This document shows, one piece after another, positions 49,626-59,321 of a DNA stretch of 64,000 nucleotides; the first letter of the stretch is position 1, and each line of letters starts with the position of its first letter. This DNA is from Acidovorax sp. A79. GTDB taxonomy: Bacteria; Pseudomonadota; Gammaproteobacteria; Burkholderiales; Burkholderiaceae_C. A program made the translations under genes and the position numbers. The notes beneath the pieces were generated by a model. It was not told the origin of the DNA. It ran no database searches and saw only the letters and a program-made list of their open reading frames with translations. The stretch lies in contig NZ_AP028672.1 of the NCBI RefSeq assembly GCF_041154505.1, positions 2,768,501-2,832,500 of the forward strand, given 5' to 3'.

Positions 49626-50810
49626 TCAGGCGGTCCCCAGCCGCTGGAACAGGCCGCCCGGCAAACGGGCAACGCGGCCCTCGAGCTCCAGCTCCAGCAA
49701 CGCCACCTGCAGCGACGCCGCATCCATGCCGGTGCGGGCCACCAGGGCATCCACGCCCATGGGGTCAAAACCCAGGGCCTTCAGCACAGGGCTGTCTGCC
49801 CCTCCGTGGATGCCCGGGTCGGTGTTGCTGCATGCTGACCCGGAGTCAACGAGCTGCCTGTCCACCGCCGGGGCGGAAGGCAGGCGCAACTCTTCCAGTA
49901 CGTCCTGCGCGGACTCCACCAGCTTGGCCCCCTGGCGTATCAGCGCATGGCAGCCCCGTGATTGCGGTGCGTGGATGGAGCCGGGAATCGCAAACACTTC
50001 GCGGCCCTGTTCGGCCGCCATTCGGGCAGTGATCAGCGACCCCGAGGCCAGTGCCGCCTCGACCACCAGAGTCCCCTGGGAGAGGCCGGAAATGATGCGG
50101 TTGCGCTTGGGAAAATTGGCGGCCAGCGGTGGCGTGCCCAGGGGGTACTCGCTGACCAGAAGCCCGTGCGTGGCGATGCGGTGCGCGAGGTCCAGGTTCT
50201 TGCGCGGATAGACACGGTCGAGCCCCGTGCCCACCACGGCAATGGTGGCAGGTGCAACCTGCGCCGCGGCTTCAGTGACAACATCCAGCGCCCCTTCATG
50301 GGCCGCAGCATCCACCCCCAGCGCAAGCCCCGAGACAATGGTGAGGCCCGCCCCGCGCAGTGTCCGGGAAAAAAGCCGCGCGTTGTCCGCGCCTTGGGCG
50401 GTGGGATTGCGGCTTCCGACCACCGCGAGGCACCGGCCAACAGGAAACGGGGCCTGCGTGACCAGCCGGGCAGGGCCCATCAGGTACATCAGCAGCGGCG
50501 GGTCTTCGGTATCCAGCAGAGACTGTGGATACCGGTGGTCACCCAGCGTGACCACCGCGCGCGCAGGCCCCTGGGGATCGGCGCCCTCCAGCCATTGCCA
50601 GGTGATATCGAGCAGCGCTTCCCATTCGCTGGGCACGGTGCACAGCGCCTTGGCCTGGGCCAAGGTCACACATTGCTGCAGCGCAGACTCCGATTGCTGG
50701 AAGACCGCCTGGGGCAGGCCAAAGCGCGCCAGCAGGCGCCGTGCGGCGCCATTGCCCACCCCCGCGGAGAGGGTGAGGCGCAACCATGCTCCCAGCTCGT
50801 CGCGGTCCAT
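49626..50810 (-). CDS. dprA: DNA-processing protein DprA
   Basis: The protein has 394 residues. The Rossmann-like core has CLAVVGSRNPTAQGADNARL, TIVSGLALGVDAAAHEGAL, VVGTGLDRVYPRKN, SEYPLGTPPLAANFPKRNR, and GREVFAIPGSIHAPQSRGCH. A winged-helix domain follows a linker near residue 320 (VLKALGFDPMGVDALVARTG). DprA loads RecA on incoming single-stranded DNA during transformation. Start at the ATG at 50810; a TTG at 50831 in the same frame is less likely. No other competence gene is present in the window. Confidence 0.94.
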   Translation of the reverse strand: MDRDELGAWLRLTLSAGVGNGAARRLLARFGLPQAVFQQSESALQQCVTLAQAKALCTVPSEWEALLDITWQWLEGADPQGPARAVVTLGDHRYPQSLLDTEDPPLLMYLMGPARLVTQAPFPVGRCLAVVGSRNPTAQGADNARLFSRTLRGAGLTIVSGLALGVDAAAHEGALDVVTEAAAQVAPATIAVVGTGLDRVYPRKNLDLAHRIATHGLLVSEYPLGTPPLAANFPKRNRIISGLSQGTLVVEAALASGSLITARMAAEQGREVFAIPGSIHAPQSRGCHALIRQGAKLVESAQDVLEELRLPSAPAVDRQLVDSGSACSNTDPGIHGGADSPVLKALGFDPMGVDALVARTGMDAASLQVALLELELEGRVARLPGGLFQRLGTA

Positions 50811-50900
50811 GATGGCGGTTGTAGAAGTCAAACAGCAGCAAAACAGGCCAGGGCCCGTGCCGCCCCTGGACGGCTTCGCGGCCCCGGCAGGTCCGCGCAG

Positions 50901-52118
50901 TTACTCCTGGGGATTCACCAGGCGGTCGCCAACCCGCACGCCACTGCGAATCTCCAGGATCAGGGCATACGAAACCCGGTCGAAGGTCCGGAACACCATG
51001 GCGGTCCCGTTGTTCTCGCTGGGCAGCTTGACCATGGTCTTCGCATCGCCGGTCACATCCTTGATGCGATCGCCCTTGGTCAGCAACGACAGCACATGGC
51101 CCGGCTCGATGCCGTCCTGTGAGCCCAGGTTGATCGCAACCACCTGGTTCTGGGCGGCGTAGGCCGCCGAAAAACTACCGTAGATGGAGACGACCCGCGC
51201 GTCGACGTCGATATGGGGCGCACGGGGTGTGTAGCTGGTAAAGACCCGGGCGGGCGCAGGCAGGATGCGGTCCCCCGCGCGGATCTCCTCCTTGGTGCCC
51301 GACAGATCCACCGTGGCAGGCACATACTCGGAAATATAGCCGCCCTTGCCGTTGGGGATGTCCTCGAAAGACTCTCCCCGCACCAGCTCGGCCTTGCCCA
51401 GATACTGCGCTTCGTACCCCAGGATTTCACCCGTCACGGGATCCTTCATGGCCACGGCATCGCGAAAGACACGGAAGAAACGGGGCTCGCCCGCCTCGGC
51501 TCGAACGGGTGCGGAGGCATCCCCGCGCACATAGGCCCGGTCGCCACTGGCCATCAGCACCCGGTCTTCGGTGGTAGCGATGATGCGGGGAGCGCGCTGC
51601 AGCACCTGGGCATCCACCACCAGGGGCTCCACGAGGAAAGGCTCGATCAGGTGGGGCTTGAGGGTGGGCAGCGCGGTGCTGGCCAGGCTGTCGCTGCGGG
51701 TGCGCGGAGACACGCGCACCGTCTGCGTCTCGGGTTCCGCCACGCCCGGGGGCGTGGTCCGCAGGCGTGCATAGCCTCCGTCCTTGTCCAGATACAGCGT
51801 CTGGCCCGGGTAGATCAGGTGGGGGTTCGGAATGGACTGGAGGTTCATGCCCCACAGCTCCGGCCAGCGCCAGGGACGCTTGAGGTACATGCCCGAAATG
51901 CCCCACAGCGTGTCGCCGCGCTTGACGGTGTAGGTATCCGGTGCATTGGGGGCCAGCTCCGAAAGGGGAACGCCACGCTCCGATACCTGCTGTGCGGTCG
52001 CGCGCTGGCCGCTGGAGATGGGGTGGTTCTGCGCCTGGGCCGGGGCGACCAGCAAAGCGCCAGCGATCATGGTGAGCGCGCCCAGGGCGGTCCGCCGAAC
52101 GCTGGTGAATGCCGTCAT
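50901..52118 (-). CDS. Exported LysM-domain protein
   Basis: The protein has 405 residues. A signal peptide (ALTMIAGALLVAPAQAQ) precedes a LysM module near residues 65-115 (YTVKRGDTLWGISGMYLKRP, IPNPHLIYPGQTLYL). The rest is a repeated beta-rich region (GEPRFFRVFRDAVAMKDPVT, LGSQDGIEPGHVLSLLTKGD) typical of the large family found beside dprA in this group. It should bind peptidoglycan in the periplasm. The ATG at 52118 has an AAGAGG site; a longer version from 52139 is possible. It is divergent from def, with 199 bases between. Confidence 0.9.
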   Translation of the reverse strand: MTAFTSVRRTALGALTMIAGALLVAPAQAQNHPISSGQRATAQQVSERGVPLSELAPNAPDTYTVKRGDTLWGISGMYLKRPWRWPELWGMNLQSIPNPHLIYPGQTLYLDKDGGYARLRTTPPGVAEPETQTVRVSPRTRSDSLASTALPTLKPHLIEPFLVEPLVVDAQVLQRAPRIIATTEDRVLMASGDRAYVRGDASAPVRAEAGEPRFFRVFRDAVAMKDPVTGEILGYEAQYLGKAELVRGESFEDIPNGKGGYISEYVPATVDLSGTKEEIRAGDRILPAPARVFTSYTPRAPHIDVDARVVSIYGSFSAAYAAQNQVVAINLGSQDGIEPGHVLSLLTKGDRIKDVTGDAKTMVKLPSENNGTAMVFRTFDRVSYALILEIRSGVRVGDRLVNPQE

Positions 52119-52317
52119 GTTGTTCCTCTTCTCATGCATTGTGAAACGCCCCCTCACTGGCGCCTCGGTGCCAGCAGCATGCGGGCGACCGGGCAAATAC
52201 GTTACAAACCCTCTTAGATTCTCTGCTCAAGCCCTTGATTCGGCAACGATTATTGGCCTGCAACGCTGCGGCGAACCTCAAAAGTGGCGAAAATAGCGAC
52301 ATCTCTCGGCAGCATCC

Positions 52318-52827
52318 ATGGCAATCCTTCCCATTCTCTGTTACCCGGACCCCCGGCTCCACAAGGTCGCCCGCCCCATCGAGGCGGTGGATGACCGCGT
52401 CCAAAAGCTGGCGGCCGACATGCTCGCCACCATGTACGACGCCCACGGCATCGGCTTGGCCGCCACCCAGGTGGACGTGCATGAGCGGCTGGTCGTCATC
52501 GACGTGTCCGAGGAGCGCGACGCGCCCTTGGTGCTGATCAATCCGGAACTTGTCTGGACCAGTGCGGAAAAACACCTCAATGACGAGGGCTGCCTCTCGG
52601 TGCCCGGTATCTATGACGGCGTGGAGCGCTTCGATGCCGTGCATGTGCGGGCACTGGATGCGCAGGGACAGTCGCGCGTCATCGAGGCCGATGGCCTGCT
52701 GGCCGTCTGCATCCAGCACGAGATGGACCACCTGATGGGCAAGGTGTTCGTGGAATACCTCTCGCCGCTCAAGCGCAACCGCATCAAGACCAAGATGATC
52801 AAGCAGCAGCGGGGGGCGCGCGAGTGA
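52318..52827 (+). CDS. def: Peptide deformylase
   Basis: The protein has 169 residues, with the three signature motifs intact: [22 protein letters not shown] with the metal-binding cysteine, and [13 protein letters not shown] with the HExxH-type histidines and glutamate. It removes the N-formyl group from new proteins. The following lipoprotein gene overlaps its stop by 4 bases; fmt, which adds the formyl group, is two genes downstream, so both ends of the formyl cycle share this locus. Confidence 0.97.
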   Translation: MAILPILCYPDPRLHKVARPIEAVDDRVQKLAADMLATMYDAHGIGLAATQVDVHERLVVIDVSEERDAPLVLINPELVWTSAEKHLNDEGCLSVPGIYDGVERFDAVHVRALDAQGQSRVIEADGLLAVCIQHEMDHLMGKVFVEYLSPLKRNRIKTKMIKQQRGARE

Positions 52828-53333
52828 CCCGCCCGGCGCTCTGCACCCTCAGGGGTGGCGGAGTGCTGGCGCTGTCGGCGCTGGTGGTCCAGCTCGCGGG
52901 CTGCGCGCTGCCCGCCCGTGAAGCGCCCGGTGCGCTGCGCGCCGATGTCATCGCCAGGCTGGGACCACCCACCGCCACCTTCTCCCTGCCGGGCGGCGAG
53001 CGGCTGCTGTACTCCGAGCTTCCCGCGGGGTTTGCGGCCTATAACCTGGATTTCGACGCCAGCGGCAAGCTGGTGCGCAACGAACAGGTGCTGACGCAGA
53101 CACGCTTTGAGAACATCCCCGTCGGAGCCTGGACCCTCGCCGATGTGCAGCGCACCTTCGGCGCCCCCTTGCGCGTGGAACGGGTGGCGCGTTTTGATGG
53201 CGACATCTGGACCTACCGCTTCCGCCAGAATTCCGACCCGCGCCTGGCCCATGTCCACCTGGACCGCCAGGGCGTGGTGCGGCTCGTGATGTTCACGGAC
53301 GAACAGCCCAACTTCGACAACACGCGCGACTGA
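52824..53333 (+). CDS. Putative outer-membrane lipoprotein between def and fmt
   Basis: The protein has 169 residues from a GTG at 52824 (GTGA overlap with the def stop). The lipobox LAGC places the lipidated cysteine at residue 27. The mature region looks like two SmpA/BamE-type alpha-beta repeats ([40 protein letters not shown]), followed by [21 protein letters not shown] BamE-like structural role in the envelope is possible but not shown. This small lipoprotein is often found between def and fmt in related genomes, as I recall. Confidence 0.82.
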   Translation: MTRPALCTLRGGGVLALSALVVQLAGCALPAREAPGALRADVIARLGPPTATFSLPGGERLLYSELPAGFAAYNLDFDASGKLVRNEQVLTQTRFENIPVGAWTLADVQRTFGAPLRVERVARFDGDIWTYRFRQNSDPRLAHVHLDRQGVVRLVMFTDEQPNFDNTRD

Positions 53334-53361
53334 CCTGCCGCGCACCACCCCATTGGTTTCC

Positions 53362-54351
53362 ATGAGAGTCATTTTTGCCGGCACGCCCGAATTCGCCCGC
53401 GCGGCGCTGGAACAGCTTCTGGCCGCAGGCTTCACCGTCCCGCTGGTCCTCACCCAGCCCGATCGCCCCGCGGGCCGCGGCATGAAGCTCCAGGCGTCTC
53501 CCGTCAAGCAGTGCGCGCTGGACCACCGCATTCCCGTCGCCCAGCCGCGCAGCCTGCGCCTGGAAGGCAAATACCCGGACGATGCCGCCGCAGCGCGCGA
53601 CGCCCTGCTGGCCGCCCAGGCCGATGTGATGGTGGTGGCCGCCTATGGGCTCATCCTGCCGCAGTGGGTGCTGGACCTCCCGCCACGGGGATGCCTGAAC
53701 ATCCATGCCAGCCTTCTGCCGCGCTGGCGCGGCGCGGCGCCCATCCACCGCGCCATCGAAGCCGGGGACGGGGAAACCGGCATCACGATCATGCAGATGG
53801 ACGCTGGCCTCGATACCGGGCCCATGCTGCTCACGGAGCGGCTGGCCATCGCGCCGACGGACACGACCGCCTCCCTGCACGGCCGGCTGGCCTCCCTGGG
53901 CGGCCGCATGATCGTGGAAGCGCTCGAACTGGCCGCCTGCGGGGGCCTGCGGGCAGAGCCCCAGCCAGCCGAAGGCATCACCTATGCCCACAAGATCGAA
54001 AAAGCCGAAAGCACCATCGACTGGTCTCAGCCTGCCACGCTGATCGGGCAGCGCATCCGGGCCTTCGATCCCTTTCCTGGCGCCAGCACCGAATGCGCAG
54101 GAGAAACGATCAAGGTATGGAGCTATGAAATAGATAGCAATACACCAAATACTGGCAAGCGCCACGGCCAGATAATCTCGGTGGACAGCCAGGGCGTGGC
54201 GGTGGCCTGCGGCGAAGGCGCGCTGCGCCTGACCACCTTGCAGCGCGCCGGCGGCAAGCGGCTGGCGGCAGCGGATTTCCTGCGGGGGTTCGACCTGCAG
54301 CCCGGCATGGTGCTGGGCGCCGCGCCCGCCGCGGCGGTGGCGCCGGCATGA
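53362..54351 (+). CDS. fmt: Methionyl-tRNA formyltransferase
   Basis: The protein has 329 residues. The formyltransferase domain has [73 protein letters not shown] with the catalytic Asn-His, and [14 protein letters not shown] with the aspartate. The C-terminal tRNA-binding domain starts after residue 210. Residues 254-269 ([16 protein letters not shown]) are encoded by an AT-rich dispersed repeat, with codons such as ATA and AAT that stand out in this gene. An in-frame start at 53353 is less likely than the ATG at 53362. The azlC gene overlaps its stop by 4 bases. Confidence 0.95.
   Translation: MRVIFAGTPEFARAALEQLLAAGFTVPLVLTQPDRPAGRGMKLQASPVKQCALDHRIPVAQPRSLRLEGKYPDDAAAARDALLAAQADVMVVAAYGLILPQWVLDLPPRGCLNIHASLLPRWRGAAPIHRAIEAGDGETGITIMQMDAGLDTGPMLLTERLAIAPTDTTASLHGRLASLGGRMIVEALELAACGGLRAEPQPAEGITYAHKIEKAESTIDWSQPATLIGQRIRAFDPFPGASTECAGETIKVWSYEIDSNTPNTGKRHGQIISVDSQGVAVACGEGALRLTTLQRAGGKRLAAADFLRGFDLQPGMVLGAAPAAAVAPA
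54121..54166. repeat. Dispersed GATAGC/AAGCGCCA repeat embedded in the fmt coding sequence
   Basis: AGCTATGAAATAGATAGCAA then TACACCAAATACTGGCAAGCGCCA. The AGCTAT, GATAGCAAT and CAAGCGCCA blocks match the intergenic copies at 39227-39274 and 62411-62463. The reading frame passes through without a stop. Confidence 0.65.
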
Positions 54352-55172
54352 GCCGCAGGGACCTCGTCGGCCGCACGTTGCGCCACCCCTCCTTTCGCAT
54401 GGCCGCCACCGACATGGTGGGCACGGCCGTGGGCATTGGCGCGTGGGGCCTGGTCACCGGGGTGGTCATGGTCAAGAGCGGCCTGCCCATCGGCATGGCC
54501 GTCTTCATGTCCCTGGTGGTGTATGCCGGCAGCGCGCAGCTGGCGGTCATCCCGCTGATGGCGGCGGGCGCGCCGCTGTGGGTGGTCTGGCTCACGGCCA
54601 GTTGCGTGAACCTGCGCTTCGTGATCTTCAGCAGCATGTGGCGCAGCTACTTCGCGCACCTGCCCGTGCGGCAGCGGCTGGCCGTGGGCTATTTCAGCGG
54701 CGACGTGATCTATGTGGCCTTCATGAAACGCTTTCCCGAACCGCGCCCGCAGCCCGAGCAGTTGCCGTACTTCTGGGGCGCGGCGGCCACCAACTGGCTG
54801 GCCTGGCAGGTGCCGTCCATCGCGGGCATCTTCCTGGCCAATGCCGTGCCGCTGTCCTGGGGCCTGGGGTTCGCGGGCGTGCTGGCGCTGCTGGGCGTGC
54901 TGCTGTCGCTGCTGTTCGACCGGGCCACCTGGCTCGCCACGGGTGTCGCCGCGACGGCCGCGATCGCGGCCTTCGCGCTGCCGCTCAAGCTCAACATCCT
55001 GGTGGCCCTGGCCGCCGCCGTGGCCGCGGGGTTGCTCATGGAGGCCGTGGACCGCCGCCGCCACAAGCCGGAACTGCTGCTGGTACCCGCCGACAGCGTG
55101 ATGCCGCCCGAGGAACGCGAACACGTCGAGGCGGGCGACATCGTGCCGCTGCGCGAGGAGCGCCACCCATGA
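54348..55172 (+). CDS. azlC: AzlC family branched-chain amino acid exporter, large subunit
   Basis: The protein has 274 residues with about seven membrane segments. Family segments are [40 protein letters not shown] and [20 protein letters not shown]. AzlC acts with the small AzlD protein, encoded next, in exporting branched-chain amino acids (BrnFE type). The hydrophilic tail of about 35 residues ([20 protein letters not shown]) is longer than usual and probably cytoplasmic. It is coupled to fmt by an ATGA overlap. Confidence 0.9.
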   Translation: MSRRDLVGRTLRHPSFRMAATDMVGTAVGIGAWGLVTGVVMVKSGLPIGMAVFMSLVVYAGSAQLAVIPLMAAGAPLWVVWLTASCVNLRFVIFSSMWRSYFAHLPVRQRLAVGYFSGDVIYVAFMKRFPEPRPQPEQLPYFWGAAATNWLAWQVPSIAGIFLANAVPLSWGLGFAGVLALLGVLLSLLFDRATWLATGVAATAAIAAFALPLKLNILVALAAAVAAGLLMEAVDRRRHKPELLLVPADSVMPPEEREHVEAGDIVPLREERHP

Positions 55173-55522
55173 ATGCGCCCTGGTCGTCCTGGTGGGATCT
55201 GCTGGAACCCTTCATCGCCGTGGCGGGGCTGGCCGTCATCACGGTGGTCTCGCGTTCCTTCTTCATGATTCCCGAGCGCGAGCTGCCCCTGCCCGACTGG
55301 CTCAAGCGCGGCCTCAAGTACGCGCCACTGGCCGCCCTGACGGCCGTGATCGCGCCCGAGATCCTCATCACCCGGGGCGAGCTCATCGATACGCTTATGG
55401 ACGCCCGGCTCCCCGCCGTCCTGTGCGCGAGCGCGTACTACTTCTGGCGGCGGGGCATCCTGGGGACCATCGTGGTCGGCATGGCCGTGTACCTGCCGCT
55501 GCACATCGGATGGGGCTGGTAG
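55169..55522 (+). CDS. azlD: AzlD family small subunit of amino acid exporter
   Basis: The protein has 117 residues with four membrane helices. Typical AzlD features are FIAVAGLAVITVVSRSFFMI near the N-terminus, then PLPDWLKRGLKYAPLAALTA and the C-terminal ILGTIVVGMAVYL. It partners AzlC. The start overlaps the azlC stop (ATGA). This is the end of the def-to-azlD run on the plus strand; pgk begins 99 bases later. Confidence 0.9.
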   Translation: MNAPWSSWWDLLEPFIAVAGLAVITVVSRSFFMIPERELPLPDWLKRGLKYAPLAALTAVIAPEILITRGELIDTLMDARLPAVLCASAYYFWRRGILGTIVVGMAVYLPLHIGWGW

Positions 55523-55621
55523 GGATCGGTGGCGGGGCGGGGCCGCGGGATGGGGCCGCGGGTGGGGCCGCCTAAAATGGCGGCCCTGATCCACGTGCCC
55601 CCACCAGGAAGCCTCCCTCCC

Positions 55622-56821
55622 ATGAACATCCTCCGTTTTTCCGATCTCTGTGCCCAGGGCAAGGCCCAAGGCCAGCGCGTCTTCATCCGCGCCGACCTGA
55701 ACGTTCCACAGGACGACGCCGGCCGCATCACCGAAGACACCCGCATCCGCGCATCCATTCCCTGCATCCGCATGGCGCTGGACGCGGGCGCCGCGGTGAT
55801 GGTGACCAGCCACCTGGGCCGTCCGACCGAAGGCGAATTCAAACCCGAGGATTCCCTGGCCCCCGTGGCCGCGCGCCTGGCCGAGCTGCTGGGCCGCGAG
55901 GTGCCCCTGGTCTCGAACTGGGTGGACGGCGTCGCCGTCGCCCCCGGCCAGGTCGTGCTGCTGGAGAACTGCCGCCTGAACGTGGGCGAGAAGAAGAACA
56001 AGGAAGACCTGGCCCGCAAGCTGGCCGCGCTGTGCGACATCTTCGTGAACGATGCCTTTGGCACCGCCCACCGCGCCGAAGGCACGACCTACGGCATCGC
56101 CCAGTTCGCACCGATCGCCTGCGCCGGCCCGCTGCTGTCGGCCGAGATCGATGCCCTGACCAAGGCCCTGGCCCATCCCCAGCGCCCGCTGGCGGCCATC
56201 GTGGCGGGCTCCAAGGTATCGACCAAGCTCACCATCCTCAAGAGCCTGGCCGACAAGGTGGACCAGCTCATCGTGGGGGGCGGCATTGCCAACACCTTCA
56301 TGCTGGCGGCGGGCCTGCCCATCGGCAAGAGCCTGGCCGAGCCCGACCTGCTGGAAGAAGCGCGCGCCGTGATCGCCGCCATGAAGGCGCGGGGCGCGGA
56401 AGTGCCGATCCCGACCGACGTGGTCACCGCCAAGAGCTTTGCCGCCGACGCCCCCGCCACCGTCAAGGCCGCGGCCGATGTGGCCGAGGACGACCTGATC
56501 CTGGACATCGGCCCCGACACCGCCGCCCGCCTGGCCGCCCAGCTCAAGTCGGCGGGCACCATCGTCTGGAACGGCCCCGTGGGCGTCTTCGAATTCGCCG
56601 CCTTTGAGAACGGCACGCGCGAGATCGCCAAGGCCATCGCCGACTCGCCCGCGTTCAGCATCGCCGGTGGTGGCGACACCCTGGCGGCCATCGCCAAATA
56701 CGGCATCGACAAGCAGGTGGGCTACATCTCCACGGGAGGTGGGGCCTTTCTGGAAGTGCTGGAAGGCAAGACGCTGCCCGCGTTTGAAATCCTCGAAAAA
56801 CGCGCCGTTACCAGTGTTTGA
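55622..56821 (+). CDS. pgk: Phosphoglycerate kinase
   Basis: The protein has 399 residues, normal length. Conserved segments include [107 protein letters not shown] and [14 protein letters not shown]. It transfers phosphate from 1,3-bisphosphoglycerate to ADP in glycolysis and works in reverse in gluconeogenesis. The ATG at 55622 fits the conserved N-terminus; the earlier in-frame start at 55529 would read a GC-rich leader. Confidence 0.97.
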   Translation: MNILRFSDLCAQGKAQGQRVFIRADLNVPQDDAGRITEDTRIRASIPCIRMALDAGAAVMVTSHLGRPTEGEFKPEDSLAPVAARLAELLGREVPLVSNWVDGVAVAPGQVVLLENCRLNVGEKKNKEDLARKLAALCDIFVNDAFGTAHRAEGTTYGIAQFAPIACAGPLLSAEIDALTKALAHPQRPLAAIVAGSKVSTKLTILKSLADKVDQLIVGGGIANTFMLAAGLPIGKSLAEPDLLEEARAVIAAMKARGAEVPIPTDVVTAKSFAADAPATVKAAADVAEDDLILDIGPDTAARLAAQLKSAGTIVWNGPVGVFEFAAFENGTREIAKAIADSPAFSIAGGGDTLAAIAKYGIDKQVGYISTGGGAFLEVLEGKTLPAFEILEKRAVTSV

Positions 56822-56941
56822 AATTTGTTACACGCGGACGCACAAGCAAATGCAGCCGCGCGTAAGCAAGCACGCCAATCTGTGACCAAAAACAACGAAT
56901 TGCGTGTGTCTGGGCGTAGTTACCTCAATTTTTTCTTGTTT

Positions 56942-56970
56942 TTGTTGAGTATCGCGCCCAGAATTATTTT
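56942..56970 (+). promoter_or_regulatory. Predicted sigma-70 promoter of the lipoprotein/FlgO-like pair
   Basis: TTGTTG (56942-56947), 17-base spacer, TATTTT (56965-56970), in an AT-rich stretch of 209 bases after pgk that contrasts sharply with the flanking sequence. The leader is about 55 bases and ends in a strong AGGAGG site at 57020-57025 before the ATG at 57031. Confidence 0.45.
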
Positions 56971-57030
56971 TCAATCGCGTGGGATGTATCTGTTCATGTC
57001 CCCGCCTCTCAAAGTCCGTAGGAGGGAATC

Positions 57031-57720
57031 ATGAAATTTTCAAAGGCAGTCAGCTTGGCGGTGCTCGCCGGCGCTGTGGCTACTTTGGCGGGATGTGCTT
57101 ATCGTTCGCCCATTCCCCTGGCGGAAAACTTTGAGCTCACGGTACAACCCAAGGTCCGCTCCGCCGGTCACTGGGAACTGGTTTCCAACGACGTGGTGGC
57201 GCAAACGCTCAGCACGCTCGACAAGTCTGGCATGGCGCCGGGTACGCCGCTGCATGTGGCCTTGCCGCCCAACCCCAGCCCGTTCGACCTGGCGTTCCGC
57301 GACTTCCTGATCACCAAGCTGGTCCAGAGCGGCGCCCCCGTGCTGCAAGACCCCGGCCAGACGCTCAACGTGACCTACAACACGCAGGTCGTTCGCCACA
57401 ACAGCCCGCGCCCCCATTTCATCCCCGGCCAGTTCACCATGATCGCCGCGGGCCTGATGGCCGCCTACGGCCTGCGCCACGAACACCTGGACGCGCAGAT
57501 GCTGGCCACGCTGGGCCTGACCTCGCTGGCCGACTACGGCGCCAGCATCAACTCGGGCGGCCCCACCAACACCGAAATGATCCTGACCACCACCGTGACG
57601 CGGGGCGGCCAGTACGTGGCACGCAAGACCGATGTGTACTACCTGGAAAACGCGGACACGCCGTTGTTCCTGCGCCCCTCGTACTACAAGAACGTCAACA
57701 TGAAGGTGGTCTCGCAATGA
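57031..57720 (+). CDS. Putative lipoprotein, first gene of a two-gene unit
   Basis: The protein has 229 residues. The lipobox LAGC gives lipidated Cys22. The mature protein has no family I recognise with certainty; visible features are HWELVSNDVVAQTLSTLDKS, FDLAFRDFLITKLVQSGAPV and TEMILTTTVTRGGQYVARKT. These follow the pattern of outer-membrane lipoproteins that accompany FlgO/CsgG-like partners: an early alpha-beta region, then long beta strands. The strong AGGAGG site supports the ATG at 57031. The next gene overlaps its stop by 4 bases. Confidence 0.85.
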   Translation: MKFSKAVSLAVLAGAVATLAGCAYRSPIPLAENFELTVQPKVRSAGHWELVSNDVVAQTLSTLDKSGMAPGTPLHVALPPNPSPFDLAFRDFLITKLVQSGAPVLQDPGQTLNVTYNTQVVRHNSPRPHFIPGQFTMIAAGLMAAYGLRHEHLDAQMLATLGLTSLADYGASINSGGPTNTEMILTTTVTRGGQYVARKTDVYYLENADTPLFLRPSYYKNVNMKVVSQ

Positions 57721-58274
57721 AATCCACAGCACTTCTGACCGCGCTGGCCGCCGCAGCCCTGCTGGCAGGTTGCGCCAACAACGGCACGCCCGTGCGCACG
57801 GAGCCCACGTACCAGGAAGCCGCCAACAACCAGTTCCTGGCCAACAGCCGCGATGCCGTCGCCAAGCTCACCGCGGGCTTTGACCTGAGCGCCGCAGGCA
57901 GCGGCCCGGTCCTGGTGGCCACCGTCGTGAACGTGAACGACCTGAGCCGCTCGGCCCCCCTGGGCCGCACGCTGTCCGAGCAGTACGCCTCGCACATGGC
58001 GTCCAGCGGCTTCAACGTCAAGGAAATCAAGCTGCGTGGCGACGTGTTCGTGCGCGAAGGCGCCGGCGAGCTGCTGCTGTCGCGCGAGATCAAGGACATC
58101 GCGCGCAGCCACAACGCGTCGCTGGTGCTCGTCGGTACGTACTCGGCCGCGGCCAACTACACCTACGTGAGCCTGAAACTCGTGCGCACCGAAGACAGCC
58201 GCATCATCCGCGGCTACGACTACGCACTGCCCAACGACCGCGACGTGCAGCGCCTGCTGGCCGTACAGCGCTGA
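57717..58274 (+). CDS. FlgO-domain outer-membrane lipoprotein
   Basis: The protein has 185 residues. The lipobox LAGC gives lipidated Cys19. The mature region has the FlgO pattern: PVLVATVVNVNDLSRSAPLG, RTLSEQYASHMASSGFNVKE, REIKDIARSHNASLVLVGTY and AANYTYVSLKLVRTEDSRII. In vibrios FlgO helps flagellar function, but this domain also occurs in non-flagellar lipoproteins, and no flagellar gene is near. It is translationally coupled to the preceding lipoprotein, and a strong terminator closes the unit 38 bases downstream. Confidence 0.86.
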   Translation: MKSTALLTALAAAALLAGCANNGTPVRTEPTYQEAANNQFLANSRDAVAKLTAGFDLSAAGSGPVLVATVVNVNDLSRSAPLGRTLSEQYASHMASSGFNVKEIKLRGDVFVREGAGELLLSREIKDIARSHNASLVLVGTYSAAANYTYVSLKLVRTEDSRIIRGYDYALPNDRDVQRLLAVQR

Positions 58275-58311
58275 GCGGCCGGCCGCAAGCCGGTCCCGCA
58301 CAAGAGCAATC

Positions 58312-58338
58312 AAAAAGGCCGTCTCGACGGCCTTTTTT
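58312..58338 (+). terminator. Intrinsic terminator after the FlgO-like gene
   Basis: AAAAAGGCCGT, loop CTCG, ACGGCCTTTTTT: a stem of about 10 bp with a T-run on the plus strand and an A-run on the other side, so it could work in both directions. Confidence 0.88.
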
Positions 58339-58439
58339 GTTGCCCGCCGGCGGCCACCAGGCCATGCCGGTGCCACGGCAGCCGTCCCGGCCGCCAGAAA
58401 ACCCCGCCGCGGCGGATGCCCCCACCTAAAATCACGCCC

Positions 58440-59267
58440 ATGACTTTCACCGACATGCTGCGCGACGCCACGGCGCAGAACAACTCCCTGCTGTGCGTGG
58501 GCCTGGACCCGGAACCCACGCGGTTTCCCGCGGGAATGCAGGGCGAAACGCACAGGATCTACGACTTCTGCGCGGCCATCGTGGACGCCACGGCCGACCT
58601 GGTCTGTGCGTTCAAGCCCCAGATCGCCTACTTCGCCGCGCATGGCGCCGAAGACCAGCTTGAGCGCCTGATGCAGCACATGCGCGCCAACGCGCCGCAC
58701 GTGCCGGTGATCCTGGACGCCAAGCGGGGCGACATCGGCTCCACGGCCGAGCAGTACGCCAAGGAAGCCTTCGAGCGCTATGGCGCCGATGCGGTCACGC
58801 TGTCGCCCTTCATGGGGTTCGACTCCATCGAGCCCTACCTGGCCTACCACGGCAAGGGGGCCTTCCTGCTGTGCCGCACCTCCAACCCGGGCGGCGACGA
58901 CCTGCAGACCCAGCGCCTGGCCAGCGTCGAAGGCCAGCCGCTGATGTACGAGCACGTGGCGCGTCTGGCGCAGGGCCCCTGGAACAAGAACGGCCAGTTG
59001 GGGCTGGTGGTTGGCGCCACCTACCCGCAGGAGATCGAACGCGTGCGCGGCATCGCGCCCACGCTGCCGCTGCTGATTCCCGGCGTGGGAGCCCAGGGGG
59101 GCGATGCCGTGGCCACGGTGCGGGCGGGGCTGCGCGACGGAGGGCCGATCATCGTGAACTCGTCGCGCTCGATCCTGTACGCATCCAAGGGCAGCGACTT
59201 TGCGGCCGCCGCCCGTACCGAGGCCCAGCGCACCCGCGCGGTGCTCGAAGCGGCGCGCGCGCGCTGA
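58440..59267 (+). CDS. pyrF: Orotidine 5'-phosphate decarboxylase (type 2)
   Basis: The protein has 275 residues. The active-site motif [20 protein letters not shown] carries the Asp-Lys-Asp set, and [14 protein letters not shown] and [19 protein letters not shown] are the other conserved barrel segments. It makes UMP from OMP in pyrimidine synthesis. Length and the PGVGAQGGD segment assign it to the longer type-2 group (PyrF of actinobacteria and many betaproteobacteria). The ATG is at 58440, shortly after a C-rich stretch. Confidence 0.96.
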   Translation: MTFTDMLRDATAQNNSLLCVGLDPEPTRFPAGMQGETHRIYDFCAAIVDATADLVCAFKPQIAYFAAHGAEDQLERLMQHMRANAPHVPVILDAKRGDIGSTAEQYAKEAFERYGADAVTLSPFMGFDSIEPYLAYHGKGAFLLCRTSNPGGDDLQTQRLASVEGQPLMYEHVARLAQGPWNKNGQLGLVVGATYPQEIERVRGIAPTLPLLIPGVGAQGGDAVATVRAGLRDGGPIIVNSSRSILYASKGSDFAAAARTEAQRTRAVLEAARAR

Positions 59268-59321
59268 TCCGCCCGCGCACGGCCCCCAGCCCCGCGCCGC
59301 CGCCGCACCCCGGATCGGCCC

